Shown: positions 43,245 through 53,080 of the stretch, piece after piece
Layout: every line of letters starts with the position of its first letter
Position numbering within the stretch: the first letter of the stretch is position 1
Notes under the pieces: model-generated
The model's input: the letters and a program-made list of their open reading frames with translations, nothing else
Told to the model about the DNA's origin: nothing
Database searches by the model: none
DNA from: Falsibacillus pallidus
GTDB lineage: Bacteria; Bacillota; Bacilli; Bacillales; DSM-25281
Assembly: GCF_003350505.1 (NCBI RefSeq)
Contig: NZ_QQAY01000009.1
Coordinates: forward strand, 62,001-126,000
DNA length: 64,000 nt
Direction: 5' to 3'
Program-made: the position numbers and the translations under genes

Positions 43245-43595
43245 GTGAGTCTTGCTATTGATTTAGAAGTAAAGCATGAAGTGTTGTGTATCCGTCTTCA
43301 AGGTGAACTGGATCATCATACCGCCGAATCACTGCGTGAAAGTGCCTCTGATGCAATTGAGAAATATGAAATCCGCCACATTATCTTGAATTTAGAGCAT
43401 CTGTCTTTCATGGACAGCTCAGGTCTTGGGGTCATATTGGGAAGGTATAAACAAATTAAACAAAAGCATGGAGAAATGGTCGTCTGCGCAATCTCTCCTT
43501 CTGTAAAAAGACTATTTGAAATGTCGGGCCTATTCAAAATCATTCGATTAGAACCGTCAGAAGAGTTTGCTTTACAAAGATTGGGGGTTGCGTAA
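43245..43595 (+). CDS. spoIIAA: Anti-sigma F factor antagonist
   Basis: 116 residues from a GTG start after AAGGAGGACTG. STAS-domain protein; the regulatory serine is Ser58 in [10 protein letters not shown]. Known circuit: unphosphorylated SpoIIAA binds SpoIIAB and frees SigF in the forespore; SpoIIAB phosphorylates it and SpoIIE reverses this. Two bases separate it from spoIIAB. Confidence 0.96.
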   Translation: MSLAIDLEVKHEVLCIRLQGELDHHTAESLRESASDAIEKYEIRHIILNLEHLSFMDSSGLGVILGRYKQIKQKHGEMVVCAISPSVKRLFEMSGLFKIIRLEPSEEFALQRLGVA

Positions 43596-43597
43596 GC

Positions 43598-44038
43598 ATG
43601 AGAAACGAAATGAACCTTGAATTCAGCGCTCTAAGCCAGAATGAATCTTTTGCCAGGGTGACGGTAGCGGCTTTTGTCGCACAGCTTGACCCCACAATGG
43701 ATGAATTGACAGAACTGAAGACGGTTGTCTCTGAAGCTGTAACCAATGCGATCATCCATGGCTACGACAACAACCCGGCCGGAATGGTCTATATTTCAGC
43801 AGCCATTGAAGACGGTGTGGTTGAACTGACGATACGGGATGACGGCATGGGAATCAATGATATTGAAGAAGCACGCCAGCCATTATATACAACAAAGCCG
43901 GAACTTGAAAGATCAGGTATGGGCTTTACCATCATGGAAAATTTCATGGACGAAGTAGAGGTAGATTCACATCCGGGTACAGGCACCACCATTCGCATGA
44001 AAAAGCACCTCACTAAAAGTAAAGCGCTTTGCAATTAA
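43598..44038 (+). CDS. spoIIAB: Anti-sigma F factor (serine kinase)
   Basis: 146 residues. GHKL-type ATPase: N-box [12 protein letters not shown] near residue 46, G1 IRDDGMGI near 80, and the lid and G2 [14 protein letters not shown] near 108. It holds SigF inactive before septation and in the mother cell and phosphorylates SpoIIAA. Twelve bases precede the sigF start. Confidence 0.96.
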   Translation: MRNEMNLEFSALSQNESFARVTVAAFVAQLDPTMDELTELKTVVSEAVTNAIIHGYDNNPAGMVYISAAIEDGVVELTIRDDGMGINDIEEARQPLYTTKPELERSGMGFTIMENFMDEVEVDSHPGTGTTIRMKKHLTKSKALCN

Positions 44039-44050
44039 GGGGTTATGCCT

Positions 44051-44809
44051 ATGGATGTGGAATTGAAAAAAGAAAATGAAAAGGGATATCTGAAGGATCA
44101 AGAAGTGAAAGAGCTGATCAAGCTCAGCCAGGATGGAAGCCAGGAAGCACGGGACATCATTATTCAAAAAAATATGAGGCTTGTATGGTCTGTCGTACAG
44201 CGGTTCTTAAATAGGGGCTATGAACCGGATGACCTCTTTCAGATCGGAAGCATCGGATTGCTGAAATCTGTTGATAAATTCGATCTTTCCTATGATGTGA
44301 AATTTTCAACATATGCTGTACCGATGATTATTGGAGAAATTCAACGATTTATCCGTGATGACGGTACTGTGAAAGTAAGCAGATCCTTGAAGGAAATGGG
44401 GAACCGAATCCGAAAGGCGAAGGATGAGCTATCGAAAAAGTTCGGAAGAGTGCCTTCGGTTAATGAAATCGCTGAGTACCTGGAGCTTTCACCTGAAGAA
44501 GTGGTGATGGCCCAAGAAGCCAGCCGATCTCCATCTTCCATCCATGAGACGGTTTATGAAAATGATGGTGACCCAATCACGCTCCTTGATCAAATCGCTG
44601 ATCAAAATGAACATAAATGGTTTGATAAAATTGCCCTCAAGGAGGCAATCCTCGAGCTTGATGAACGGGAGCGCCTTATCGTGTATCTAAGGTATTATAA
44701 AGATCAAACCCAATCTGAAGTCGCGGAAAGACTTGGCATCTCGCAAGTCCAAGTTTCCAGGCTGGAGAAAAAAATACTCCAGCAAATGAAAGACCGGATG
44801 GATGTATAA
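44051..44809 (+). CDS. sigF: RNA polymerase sigma-F factor
   Basis: 252 residues from the second ATG (MDVELKKENEK), eight bases after AAGGGG; this matches the B. subtilis start. First forespore sigma factor. Region 2 carries NMRLVWSVVQRFLNRGYEP and DLFQIGSIGLLKSVDKFD; region 3 VSRSLKEMGNRIRKAKDEL; region 4 SEVAERLGISQVQVSRLEKK as helix-turn-helix. Nearly identical to known SigF across all regions. Ends at a strong terminator. Confidence 0.97.
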   Translation: MDVELKKENEKGYLKDQEVKELIKLSQDGSQEARDIIIQKNMRLVWSVVQRFLNRGYEPDDLFQIGSIGLLKSVDKFDLSYDVKFSTYAVPMIIGEIQRFIRDDGTVKVSRSLKEMGNRIRKAKDELSKKFGRVPSVNEIAEYLELSPEEVVMAQEASRSPSSIHETVYENDGDPITLLDQIADQNEHKWFDKIALKEAILELDERERLIVYLRYYKDQTQSEVAERLGISQVQVSRLEKKILQQMKDRMDV

Positions 44810-44821
44810 ACTGGATATAAG

Positions 44822-44855
44822 AAAAGCATGGCTGATTCTCAGCCATGCTTTTTCT
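44822..44855 (+). terminator. Terminator of the spoIIA operon
   Basis: Perfect stem AAAAGCATGGCTGA-ttc-TCAGCCATGCTTTT, followed by TTTC. Confidence 0.9.
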
Positions 44856-44867
44856 ATTTATTGGCTT

Positions 44868-44896
44868 TCATGAAGTATTTGATTTGACTCATACTA
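44868..44896 (+). promoter_or_regulatory. SigG promoter of the spoVA operon
   Basis: TCATG (4 of 5 to GHATR), 17 bases, then CATACTA, an exact SigG -10 (CATWMTA). spoVA is a known SigG operon. Confidence 0.72.
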
Positions 44897-44934
44897 ACGT
44901 ATACAAGGAAATTCATGTTCAGGAAGTGAAGAAA

Positions 44935-45555
44935 ATGGAATCATCCATTTACTTAAAATTACGGCACCGCATACAAGTTCACCCTGAAAGTCCCGTTATC
45001 TTAAAAAGAATGGCACAAGTAATAGCACCGGAGGCATTGTTGGAGGAAATTAACTCCATGGTTGTCTATCAAGTGACAGAGGAAGATCAGAACATCATCA
45101 TCATCGATGTCATGAAGGTCCTGCATCACTTGAGCATACGCTTCCCGGAATGTGATATCCAAACCATCGGCCCATCACAGACCATTGTCGAGGTAATTTA
45201 TAAGAAGAAGAGGATGTCGATTCCGATGTTCATACTTGTCTGGCTTCTCCTTTTTATTGGTGCAGGGCTGGCCATAATGAATTTTCATGAAGACGTCAGC
45301 ATGAGGGAAGTGCATCAGAACCTATATAAAATTATTACCGGCCATAAAAATGAAAAGCCTCTCATTTTCCAGATTCCTTATTCGCTAGGTCTTGGGGTAG
45401 GGATGATTTTATTTTTCAATCATGTCTTTCGGAAAAGAATCAATGAAGAACCGAGTCCATTGGAGGTCGAAATGTTCAATTACCAGTCCGATCTAGACCA
45501 GTATGTCATCATGAATGAAAACAAGGAAAGTATGAAACACATTGATGACGATTGA
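44935..45555 (+). CDS. spoVAA: Stage V sporulation protein AA
   Basis: 206 residues from ATG 44935 after AGGAAGTGAAG, equal in length to the B. subtilis protein. The N-terminal soluble domain (1-95) is followed by two membrane helices (about 98-118 and 150-172) and the conserved NEEPSPLEVEMFNYQSDLDQ tail. SpoVA proteins form the forespore inner-membrane channel for dipicolinic acid. AA is one of the less essential members. Overlaps spoVAB by 11 bases. Confidence 0.95.
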   Translation: MESSIYLKLRHRIQVHPESPVILKRMAQVIAPEALLEEINSMVVYQVTEEDQNIIIIDVMKVLHHLSIRFPECDIQTIGPSQTIVEVIYKKKRMSIPMFILVWLLLFIGAGLAIMNFHEDVSMREVHQNLYKIITGHKNEKPLIFQIPYSLGLGVGMILFFNHVFRKRINEEPSPLEVEMFNYQSDLDQYVIMNENKESMKHIDDD

Positions 45556-45967
45556 AGTATTGTTCATGGCTTTTGTCGGACTGGCAGGAGGATTGGCGGT
45601 AGGATCGGGATTTGTCGCATTTTTGACTGTGCTTGGGATCATCCCCCGTTTGACACAGCTGACGAAGACCATGAAGATGATCCATTATTACGAATGGGCA
45701 GTCATATTCGGAGCTGTAACAGGCGGGTGGCTTGGGCTGCGGGGCGAATCGTTTTCGTGGACTCCCTATCTATTGATATTCATTGGACTGGGCAGCGGGA
45801 TATTTACTGGTATGCTGGCAGCTGCATTGACGGAGGTATTAAATGTATTCCCCATCCTTGCAAAGCGGATTGGGATTGATGATAGAATCGTGTATTTATT
45901 GATGGCGATTGTTTTTGGAAAAGTATTGGGTTCCCTGTTTCATTGGATGTATTTTGTAGATCAATGA
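45545..45967 (+). CDS. spoVAB: Stage V sporulation protein AB
   Basis: 140 residues from ATG 45545, inside the end of spoVAA. Polytopic membrane protein with about four helices; family segments VGLAGGLAVGSGFVAFLTVL and KVLGSLFHWMYF are present. Second gene of the spoVA operon. In B. subtilis the next gene is spoVAC; here spoVAEA follows after 36 bases. Confidence 0.93.
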   Translation: MTIEVLFMAFVGLAGGLAVGSGFVAFLTVLGIIPRLTQLTKTMKMIHYYEWAVIFGAVTGGWLGLRGESFSWTPYLLIFIGLGSGIFTGMLAAALTEVLNVFPILAKRIGIDDRIVYLLMAIVFGKVLGSLFHWMYFVDQ

Positions 45968-46003
45968 TGTTTGCAGCCTTATATGGAAAAGAAGGTGTTA
46001 TCA

Positions 46004-46576
46004 ATGAAGAAGCATCGTGTCATTTTGATTACAGATGGAGACGCATATGCACGAAAGGCCGTTGAGGCAGTGGCCAAAATATACGATGGAAGATGCATCT
46101 CCCAATCTTGCGGCAATCCTTCTGTTCTCAGTGGAAGTGATATTGTGAAGCTGATTAAGAAAACCCCTTATGATCCTGTATTTGTTATGTTTGATGACAG
46201 CGGATTTCTCGGGGAAGGGTCAGGGGAGCAGGCGATGAAATATGTAGCAAATCATAAAGAGATAGAAGTTCTCGGAGTCATCGCAGTTGCTTCAAGGACA
46301 AAGGATGCCGAATGGACCAAAGTGGATGTCTGCATTGATAACGAGGGAAATCTGACCAGCAACGGTGTGGACAAGTACGGTGTGCCGGAAATGGATATCG
46401 GACGAATCAATGGAGATACGGTCTATTGTCTGGATCAGCTGGATGTTCCCATCATCGTAGGAATCGGGGATATTGGAAAAATGGCGAAAAAAGATTCTTC
46501 CGATAAAGGAGCTCCAATTACAAAAAAAGCAGTTGAAATCATCATGGAAAGGAGCGGGTTCAATGCCAAAGGGTGA
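46004..46576 (+). CDS. spoVAEA: Stage V sporulation protein AEA
   Basis: 190 residues from ATG 46004 after AAGAAGGTG. Soluble alpha/beta protein: [19 protein letters not shown] at the start, [10 protein letters not shown] near 45, [14 protein letters not shown] near 70 and [14 protein letters not shown] near 155. This is the AEA (soluble) component, not the membrane protein AEB. It overlaps spoVAF by 14 bases. The three cistrons AC, AD and AEB that precede it in B. subtilis are absent. Confidence 0.93.
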   Translation: MKKHRVILITDGDAYARKAVEAVAKIYDGRCISQSCGNPSVLSGSDIVKLIKKTPYDPVFVMFDDSGFLGEGSGEQAMKYVANHKEIEVLGVIAVASRTKDAEWTKVDVCIDNEGNLTSNGVDKYGVPEMDIGRINGDTVYCLDQLDVPIIVGIGDIGKMAKKDSSDKGAPITKKAVEIIMERSGFNAKG

Positions 46577-48047
46577 TTTGAACACGAAAAAGCCGATTCC
46601 TCACAATCTGAAAGAAATGGAACAATACATGAAGGAAAGGGTGGGCTTAGGCACGAGCTTCGACCTGGGCTTGCGGAAACTGAAGATCCTCAAAAAGGAT
46701 GTTCATATCTATTATGTGAATGGACTGTGCGATACGCAGTACATCATAAAATTATTCCAGGAACTCATTGAAATCAACGATAATGAAAGACTCTCTTCCA
46801 AATTATACGAGATTGTTGAAAACAGGCTGATCCATCAATCGGTACAGCCCGTCAAAACGATTGATGAAATGGTTGACCAAGTACTATCTGGTTTGATTGC
46901 CGTTTTAGTGGAAGGCGAAGAAAAAGCACTGATCGTAGACGTCCGAAGCTACCCTGGAAGACAGCCGCAGGAGCCGGATACAGAAAAAGTGGTAAGGGGT
47001 TCACGTGACGGGTATGTCGAAAACATCATCGTCAATACAGCTCTTACGAGAAGAAGGATCAGGGATGAACGGCTGCGGTTTGAAATGTTCAAAGCAGGCG
47101 AACGTTCAAAAATGGATATATCCATTGCCTATATAGAGGATGTAGCCAACCCCGATTTGATTAATACAATAAGGAAGGAAATAACCAATATTAAGATCGA
47201 CGGGCTATCAATGGCTGATAAAGCTGTAGAAGAATTCATCGTCAAACAGGGATATAATCCATATCCAATGGTCCGATATACAGAGCGGGCGGACGTCGGC
47301 GCGACCCATTTGCTTGAGGGGCATGTCCTCATATTTGTTGATACTTCTCCAAGTGTCATCATCACTCCTACAACTTATTTTCATCATGTTCAGCATGCGG
47401 AAGAGTACCGTCAATCAGCTGCGGTCGGTACATTTGTCAGGTGGGTAAGATTCTTAGGGATTTTATCATCGATATTCCTAATTCCACTTTGGTATCTCTG
47501 TGTACAGCAGCCGTCTCTGCTTCCCGACAGGATAGCCTTCATTGGCCCAAATGAACAGACCCATATCCCGATATTGATCCAGATTTTAATAGCAGACCTT
47601 GGTCTGGAATTCTTAAGGATTGCCGCCATTCATACGCCGACCCCATTATCCACTGCGATGGGTTTAATCGCTGCAGTTATGATCGGGCAGATCGCGATCG
47701 ATGTGGGGCTGTTTGTACCGGAGGTCATATTGTATATTTCCGTTGCTGCCATCGGGACATTTTCAACGCCAAGCTATGAATTGAGCGTAGCAAATAAATT
47801 AGTAAGGCTGTCCCTGCTATTCATCGTAGCAATCTTTGGTGTCCCGGGTCTGGTAATGGGCTCTACAATTTATGTGATACTTCTTGCGAGGCTGAAATCA
47901 CTCAATACTCCATATTTATGGCCATTGATCCCATTCAGCCCCATGGCATTTCTGCAGATCCTCATCAGACGGTCTGTGCCTGGTTCTGTCGTACGGCCAA
48001 GCATTGTTCAGCCAAGGAACAAATTCAAACAGCCGCTCAAAGAATGA
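46563..48047 (+). CDS. spoVAF: Stage V sporulation protein AF (GerA family)
   Basis: 494 residues from ATG 46563, nine bases after AAAGGAG; the frame is open upstream inside spoVAEA. Homologue of germinant receptor A subunits: a soluble N-terminal domain (1-300) and about five membrane helices (320-475). [20 protein letters not shown] near 145 is the GerA family hallmark. Known to modulate germination together with FigP. Last gene of the operon. Confidence 0.95.
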   Translation: MPKGDLNTKKPIPHNLKEMEQYMKERVGLGTSFDLGLRKLKILKKDVHIYYVNGLCDTQYIIKLFQELIEINDNERLSSKLYEIVENRLIHQSVQPVKTIDEMVDQVLSGLIAVLVEGEEKALIVDVRSYPGRQPQEPDTEKVVRGSRDGYVENIIVNTALTRRRIRDERLRFEMFKAGERSKMDISIAYIEDVANPDLINTIRKEITNIKIDGLSMADKAVEEFIVKQGYNPYPMVRYTERADVGATHLLEGHVLIFVDTSPSVIITPTTYFHHVQHAEEYRQSAAVGTFVRWVRFLGILSSIFLIPLWYLCVQQPSLLPDRIAFIGPNEQTHIPILIQILIADLGLEFLRIAAIHTPTPLSTAMGLIAAVMIGQIAIDVGLFVPEVILYISVAAIGTFSTPSYELSVANKLVRLSLLFIVAIFGVPGLVMGSTIYVILLARLKSLNTPYLWPLIPFSPMAFLQILIRRSVPGSVVRPSIVQPRNKFKQPLKE

Positions 48048-48121
48048 GCCATCGTTTTATTGCATGTCAAAGATTTCTATGATAAAGTTTAAGGCAAAAT
48101 AAAAATAGAATGCAGGTCGTG

Positions 48122-48166
48122 ATAGACAGTGAGTCGGAAGAAATCCTGGCTGCTGTCTATTTGTTT
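48122..48166 (+). terminator. Possible terminator between spoVAF and lysA
   Basis: ATAGACAG and CTGTCTAT pair across 23 bases, followed by TTGTTT. Weak. No lysine riboswitch is recognisable in 48048-48194. Confidence 0.4.
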
Positions 48167-48194
48167 ATGACAGCAAAATGGAGTGTGGGGAATC

Positions 48195-49523
48195 ATGCAT
48201 TTTTATGGAACTTCAGCAATCAACGAAGCCGGTCACCTGGAGATTGGCGGATGCGATACAGTAGAACTTGCCAAGAAGTATGGAACGCCGCTTTATGTAT
48301 ATGATGTAGCCTTAATCCGCGAACGGGCGAGGGGATTTAAGGAAACCTTTGACCGGTTGAATGTAAAAGCACAGGTAGCCTATGCAAGCAAAGCGTTTTC
48401 TTCCATCGCTATGGTGCAGCTGGCTGCGGAAGAAGGCCTTTCATTGGATGTGGTGTCAGCAGGAGAACTCTATACGGCGTTAGCAGCTGGATTCCCCACT
48501 GAGAAAATTCATTTCCATGGCAATAATAAAAGTGAAGAAGAATTGAAAATGGCGCTGGAGCATAAGGTAGGCTGCATCGTCGTTGATAATTTCTCTGAAT
48601 TATCTCTTCTTGAAGAGGTTTGTTCCGAACAGAAAACACAAATGAGCGTGCTCTTGAGAGTCACTCCCGGTATCGAGGCGCATACACATGACTATATTCT
48701 GACGGGCCAGGAAGATTCGAAGTTCGGCTTCGACCTTCAAAACGGCCAGGCGGAAAAAGCTTTGCTGGCTGCTGCTGACTCTCCGTGGATTGATCTCCTA
48801 GGCATCCATTGCCATATCGGTTCCCAGATTTTTGATACAACAGGATTTGTACTTGCAGCGGAAAAAATCATGGAAAAACTCAATGAATGGAGCAAAAAGC
48901 ATCATTTTGAGCCTAAAGTACTGAATTTAGGTGGAGGATTTGGCATCAGATATACCGCAGAAGATGATCCGATCCCGCCGGCAAGATATGTAGAGGAAAT
49001 CATCACAAAGGTGAAGGAAGAAAGCATCAGATACGGGCTGGAAATGCCTGAGATTTGGATTGAACCGGGACGTTCACTTGTCGGGGATTCCGGTACGACA
49101 TTGTATGAAGCAGGCTCCCAAAAAGATGTTCCGAATGTCCGCAAATATATTGCTGTCGATGGCGGAATGAACGATAATATCAGGCCGGCCCTATACGATG
49201 CAAAATATGAGGCAGTGCTTGCCAATAGAGCGAATGATCCAAAAGAAGAGCTTGTATCCATTGCAGGAAAGTGCTGCGAATCTGGGGATATGCTTATTTG
49301 GGACATCCATCTGCCGCAAGTCCAAAAAGGAGATTTACTTGCTGTCTTCTGTACAGGTGCATATGGGTATTCAATGGCTAATAATTATAATAGAATACCA
49401 CGCCCTCCGGTAGTATTCGTGGAGAATGGCAGGGATGTCCTTGTTGTCCGCAGGGAAAGCCTTAAGGATATCATTCACTTGGATATGCCCCTCAATGCCA
49501 ATGCAGGAAACTATTCCCGCTGA
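48195..49523 (+). CDS. lysA: Diaminopimelate decarboxylase
   Basis: 442 residues from ATG 48195 after GTGGGG; a GTG 12 bases upstream overlaps that site. Last step of lysine synthesis, PLP-dependent. The PLP lysine is in VAYASKAFSS near residue 60; HFHGNNKSEEEL, GIHCHIGSQIFD, NLGGGFGIRYT and WIEPGRSLVGDSG line the barrel; the partner-subunit Cys is in KCCESGDML near 363. In sporulation the pathway also feeds dipicolinate and cortex. Own terminator. Confidence 0.96.
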   Translation: MHFYGTSAINEAGHLEIGGCDTVELAKKYGTPLYVYDVALIRERARGFKETFDRLNVKAQVAYASKAFSSIAMVQLAAEEGLSLDVVSAGELYTALAAGFPTEKIHFHGNNKSEEELKMALEHKVGCIVVDNFSELSLLEEVCSEQKTQMSVLLRVTPGIEAHTHDYILTGQEDSKFGFDLQNGQAEKALLAAADSPWIDLLGIHCHIGSQIFDTTGFVLAAEKIMEKLNEWSKKHHFEPKVLNLGGGFGIRYTAEDDPIPPARYVEEIITKVKEESIRYGLEMPEIWIEPGRSLVGDSGTTLYEAGSQKDVPNVRKYIAVDGGMNDNIRPALYDAKYEAVLANRANDPKEELVSIAGKCCESGDMLIWDIHLPQVQKGDLLAVFCTGAYGYSMANNYNRIPRPPVVFVENGRDVLVVRRESLKDIIHLDMPLNANAGNYSR

Positions 49524-49550
49524 TCCAAACGATAGATTTTAAAGAGCAGC

Positions 49551-49596
49551 GGCTTCCGCACATTGTTTTGACATACAATAGCGGAAGCCTGTTTTT
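49551..49596 (+). terminator. Terminator of lysA
   Basis: GGCTTCCGC and GCGGAAGCC, with an inner ATTGT/ACAAT stem, followed by TGTTTTT. Confidence 0.85.
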
Positions 49597-49632
49597 ATAG
49601 ATAAGAGAGTATAAAAATTCTGAGTGAAGTGC

Positions 49633-49751
49633 TGTCCAGCTCCAGCGCCTAGCCCCTCGAGGTCATAAGTCGTACCTCTACGGAAATCAGGATTTCCTTC
49701 GAGTTCCGTCTTATGCGGGTCGGGGCTGATCGAGCCGCTTGCGCTTTTCTT
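49633..49751 (+). repeat. Hairpin-forming intergenic repeat, copy 5 of 5
   Basis: 119 bases, same family as at 4062, located after the lysA terminator in the 552-base gap 49524-50075. The left outer arm AGCGCCT faces AGCCGCT, with one mismatch. One base is inserted (CTCGAGGTCATAAG). The rest of the gap holds only the 30-residue frame at 49861 and AT-rich sequence. Confidence 0.9.
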
Positions 49752-49860
49752 ATAATAGATTTGCAGAATCATAATAAAATGAATACAATAACAGACAAGA
49801 GTCTTTGTTAGGAAAAAAAGAATGGGAATGCCGTCTTGTTTTATAAAGGAGAAATGAAAA

Positions 49861-49953
49861 TTGAAAGTCAATAATGCAGCGTTGTTTATTATTTTAGGCC
49901 TGTTGACAATCGGTTGGGGAATCATTTATTGGATTTTCATAGGCTCAAAGTAA
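49861..49953 (+). CDS. Possible 30-residue single-helix membrane peptide
   Basis: From TTG, nine bases after AAGGAG: a five-residue polar start (MKVNN), one membrane helix (AALFIILGLLTIGWGIIYWI) and a short tail FIGSK. The hydrophobic helix with a tryptophan-rich end and a good ribosome site favour a real peptide; chance is possible at this length. I do not recognise a family. Confidence 0.45.
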   Translation: MKVNNAALFIILGLLTIGWGIIYWIFIGSK

Positions 49954-50060
49954 TGTGCTTGTCAAGATTGAATGTTGCTATTTTATCTAGTAAGATAGAG
50001 TACGATTAAGAATTAAGTTATTTGTAAATAATGGTAATAGCCAAAAGAAGCGGAAAATAA

Positions 50061-50432
<372 letters not shown>

Positions 50433-50442
50433 ATGAAATCAA

Positions 50443-50480
50443 TAAAAATGAGCACCTGCCATCAGGTGCTCATTTTTATT
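50443..50480. terminator. Bidirectional terminator between ribT and ypuF
   Basis: Perfect stem AAAAATGAGCACCTG / CAGGTGCTCATTTTT, with T-runs on both strands. Confidence 0.9.
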
Positions 50481-51000
50481 TTGGATCAATGTTCTTTTTC
50501 AATAAGGCATTATTCCTTGCATGGATGACTTCTGACCGATCCCTTGTCCGATGCCTATGGATTAGTGCATGGTTGGTGAGATCGCTTTTTTGCCAGCTAT
50601 ATTGATGTTTTTTACACTCTTGCCGGCATATTTTCATCAGATCCGGGTCTTTTATCGGTAATTCCATGCTTTCATATTCTTCTCTTTGATCGATCTTGGA
50701 TAGAGAAATGGACAGAAGCTGGAAGAATTCATCGTCATTCAAGCCTAAATCAGAAACCATTTTGCTGCGTCCTTCAAACCCCTTTATCGCCTTGGACATC
50801 ATCTTCCTGGCACCTGGCCAATTATTTCTTCTGTGATGATATTGAGCGACAGCTAACTGAATGAATGGGAGCCATATGGAATCTTTTCTTCGGCCTTCGC
50901 GATCTTTCCAATATTCTTCAAGGATTTCATGACATTCAAAATAGTCGCGGCAAGCATGAAATTGAACAAGATAGTCTATATATTCTCTAGGATATGACAT
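50476..51000 (-). CDS. ypuF: DUF309 protein YpuF
   Basis: 174 residues. DUF309 core near the start: FHACRDYFECHEILEEYWK at residues 14-32, then FIQLAVAQYHHRRNNWPGA near 67. All-helical protein, with a basic C-terminal 50 residues. Function unknown; a metal site using the conserved His and Glu has been suggested for the fold. Position before scpA matches B. subtilis. Confidence 0.88.
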   Translation of the reverse strand: MSYPREYIDYLVQFHACRDYFECHEILEEYWKDREGRRKDSIWLPFIQLAVAQYHHRRNNWPGARKMMSKAIKGFEGRSKMVSDLGLNDDEFFQLLSISLSKIDQREEYESMELPIKDPDLMKICRQECKKHQYSWQKSDLTNHALIHRHRTRDRSEVIHARNNALLKKNIDPK

Positions 51001-51101
51001 GTTGTTCCCTACTTTCTTTCTATCCTACAAGTGTAGCATAATATATTTTGCGAAAAAACAATCCAACTTCCGCAGTGAAAGCTTTTCTTTCAAGTTTCCT
51101 A

Positions 51102-51130
51102 TTGGAGAATGGGGAACTATCCTCTATACT
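51102..51130 (+). promoter_or_regulatory. Candidate SigA promoter of scpA-scpB
   Basis: TTGGAG, 17 bases, TATACT, 45 bases before the scpA start. Confidence 0.5.
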
Positions 51131-51174
51131 TAAAGGTAGCCCAAAACAGCGGGTAAAAAGAACAGGTGATGAAT

Positions 51175-51942
51175 TTGGAATATAGTGTTAAAGTAGATGC
51201 ATTTGAAGGTCCATTGGATCTTTTGCTGCATTTAATCAATTCTCTGGAAATAGATATATATGATATCCCCATGGCTCAAATTACAGAACAGTATCTTATG
51301 TACGTCCATGCCATGAAGGAACTGAAACTTGATGTAGCAAGTGAATATCTGGTCATGGCTGCAACGCTTCTTGCCATTAAAAGCAAGACGCTTCTGCCAA
51401 AGCACCACGATGATCTGGACGAAGAAGAATTTGAGTTCGAAGATGAAATGGATCCGAGGGATGAATTAGTTGAAAGGCTAATAGAATATAAAAAGTATAA
51501 AAGTGCTGCAGACGAATTAAAGCAGAGGGAGCAGGAGCGAGGACAGATATTCACCAAACCTCCAAGCGATCTTTCTGAAATTGCCGGTGCAGCCTCAAGT
51601 GAGAAGCTCGAACTGAATGTAACCATTTATGATATGCTTGGAGCTTTTAATAAACTCCTTCGAAGAAAGAAACTGCAAAAGCCGGTAACCACCAGGATTT
51701 CAAGACAAGAACTGTCCATTGAGAAAAGAATGGAAGAAGTCATGGTGGAACTTAGGAGTTTTACAGGAAGAAAAAGTTTTGCTGAGTTATTTCCTTATGA
51801 AGAAAAGGACCATATCGTCGTTACATTCTTAGCAATCCTTGAACTGATGAAAAGGAATGAATTGCTTGTGGAGCAGGAAGGGAATTTCGATGACATTTTC
51901 ATAACAGCAAAGGAAGGAGCAGAAGTCATTGGAAATCGTTAA
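51175..51942 (+). CDS. scpA: Segregation and condensation protein A
   Basis: 255 residues from TTG 51175 ([17 protein letters not shown]), the start equivalent to that of B. subtilis; ATG 51169 touches the ribosome site AGGTGA. Kleisin subunit of the SMC condensin: N-terminal domain 1-85 with [12 protein letters not shown] and [18 protein letters not shown], an acidic linker, and a C-terminal winged helix (180-250). Overlaps scpB by 14 bases. Confidence 0.95.
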   Translation: MEYSVKVDAFEGPLDLLLHLINSLEIDIYDIPMAQITEQYLMYVHAMKELKLDVASEYLVMAATLLAIKSKTLLPKHHDDLDEEEFEFEDEMDPRDELVERLIEYKKYKSAADELKQREQERGQIFTKPPSDLSEIAGAASSEKLELNVTIYDMLGAFNKLLRRKKLQKPVTTRISRQELSIEKRMEEVMVELRSFTGRKSFAELFPYEEKDHIVVTFLAILELMKRNELLVEQEGNFDDIFITAKEGAEVIGNR

Positions 51943-52519
51943 TTGGAAAGGCATCTTAGAAAGTCTGCTCTTCGTAGCAGGTGATGAAGGCTTGAATTTA
52001 AAGCAAATCATGACAGTAATGGAAATTGAAGAACATCAGGCATGGGAAATCATAGAGGTTTTAAAAGAAGACTATGAAACAAGTAATCGTGGAATGGAAT
52101 TGAAGGAAATAGCAGGGACGTTCCAGCTGGTGACCAAAAAAGAATTTGCCCCATATCTAAAGAAATTGGTAGAATCCCCAGGGGTGAATACGCTATCCCA
52201 AGCAGCTCTGGAAAGCTTGGCTATTGTCGCCTATAAACAGCCGATTACGAGGGCGGAAATAGAGGATATAAGAGGAGTCAAAACAGAAAGGCCCCTTCAA
52301 ACCCTCGTTTCCAAAGGGTTGATCAAAGAGGTTGGAAGAGCGGAAGGAACAGGTAGAGCCATATTATACGGAACGACAAAAGAATTCTTAGATTATTTTG
52401 GTCTTAAAAATATCAGTGAATTGCCGCCTCTGCCTGAGAAGACAGAAGACGACCTTCTCCAGGAAGATGCTGATTTATTTTTCGGCAAATTCCAAGAGAC
52501 TCTGAGTCAGGAAGTGTAA
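51929..52519 (+). CDS. scpB: Segregation and condensation protein B
   Basis: 196 residues from TTG after AAGGAAGGAG. Kite-type subunit with two winged-helix domains; the block [20 protein letters not shown] followed by [21 protein letters not shown] is nearly invariant in ScpB. Binds ScpA to complete SMC-ScpAB. C-terminal acidic tail. Confidence 0.95.
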   Translation: MEIVNWKGILESLLFVAGDEGLNLKQIMTVMEIEEHQAWEIIEVLKEDYETSNRGMELKEIAGTFQLVTKKEFAPYLKKLVESPGVNTLSQAALESLAIVAYKQPITRAEIEDIRGVKTERPLQTLVSKGLIKEVGRAEGTGRAILYGTTKEFLDYFGLKNISELPPLPEKTEDDLLQEDADLFFGKFQETLSQEV

Positions 52520-52565
52520 TGCTTCAATTATGCGGGAAACGCCGTTAAGGATATGGGAGGGGAAT

Positions 52566-53054
52566 ATGAGAAACTCTATCGTACAAACACAGACGGAAGA
52601 AGTGAAGAGATTCCTGGAAAAAACCATCGGGGTGATCACTGGGTTCCTGAATGAGACAAAGTTGAGTGAATTGATTCATGAAGAAGGCATAGAAAGGGAT
52701 TATTCTGAAGGGCTGCTCTCTGTTTTGAGGCGCATACTGGTTTCCTGCGAAGACGGGAAGGATGCCTGCAGCCTTGCCTTAAAGTGCGAACCATTCAATA
52801 AGATGGCTGCTGAAAAAGCTTTGTATTCCATTTATCATCTATGTATCGAAGAGTTCTTTTCCCCTAAAAATGATTCCTGGTATGAAGATCCAAGGTCTGC
52901 ATATACAGGAAGGCAAGCAATAAAATTCAGAAAATCTGCACCACAAAAAGTTCAAGAGCTTATTTCCACTTTGGAATTGGACTTTCAGCGATTCCGGGAA
53001 GAACTTGATTATTATGAAACAGATTATAGAACAAAAATGATGCAGTCAAAATAA
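52566..53054 (+). CDS. ypuI: YpuI family protein (DUF3907)
   Basis: 162 residues from ATG 52566 after GGGAGGGG. Soluble, mostly helical, with conserved segments NETKLSELI, YHLCIEEFF and SWYEDPRSAYTGRQAIKF. Function unknown. It lies 46 bases after scpB and may belong to the same transcript. Position matches B. subtilis. Confidence 0.85.
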   Translation: MRNSIVQTQTEEVKRFLEKTIGVITGFLNETKLSELIHEEGIERDYSEGLLSVLRRILVSCEDGKDACSLALKCEPFNKMAAEKALYSIYHLCIEEFFSPKNDSWYEDPRSAYTGRQAIKFRKSAPQKVQELISTLELDFQRFREELDYYETDYRTKMMQSK

Positions 53055-53080
53055 TTTCTCTTTAAAATAAGCTCAAAACC

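Noticed and set aside
45967-46004. Frameshifted remnant of spoVAC, AD or AEB
   Set aside because: The gap is only 36 bases and contains a normal ribosome site; there is no room for a remnant.
48048-48194. Lysine riboswitch before lysA
   Set aside because: The L-box core elements are not recognisable; only one simple stem is seen.
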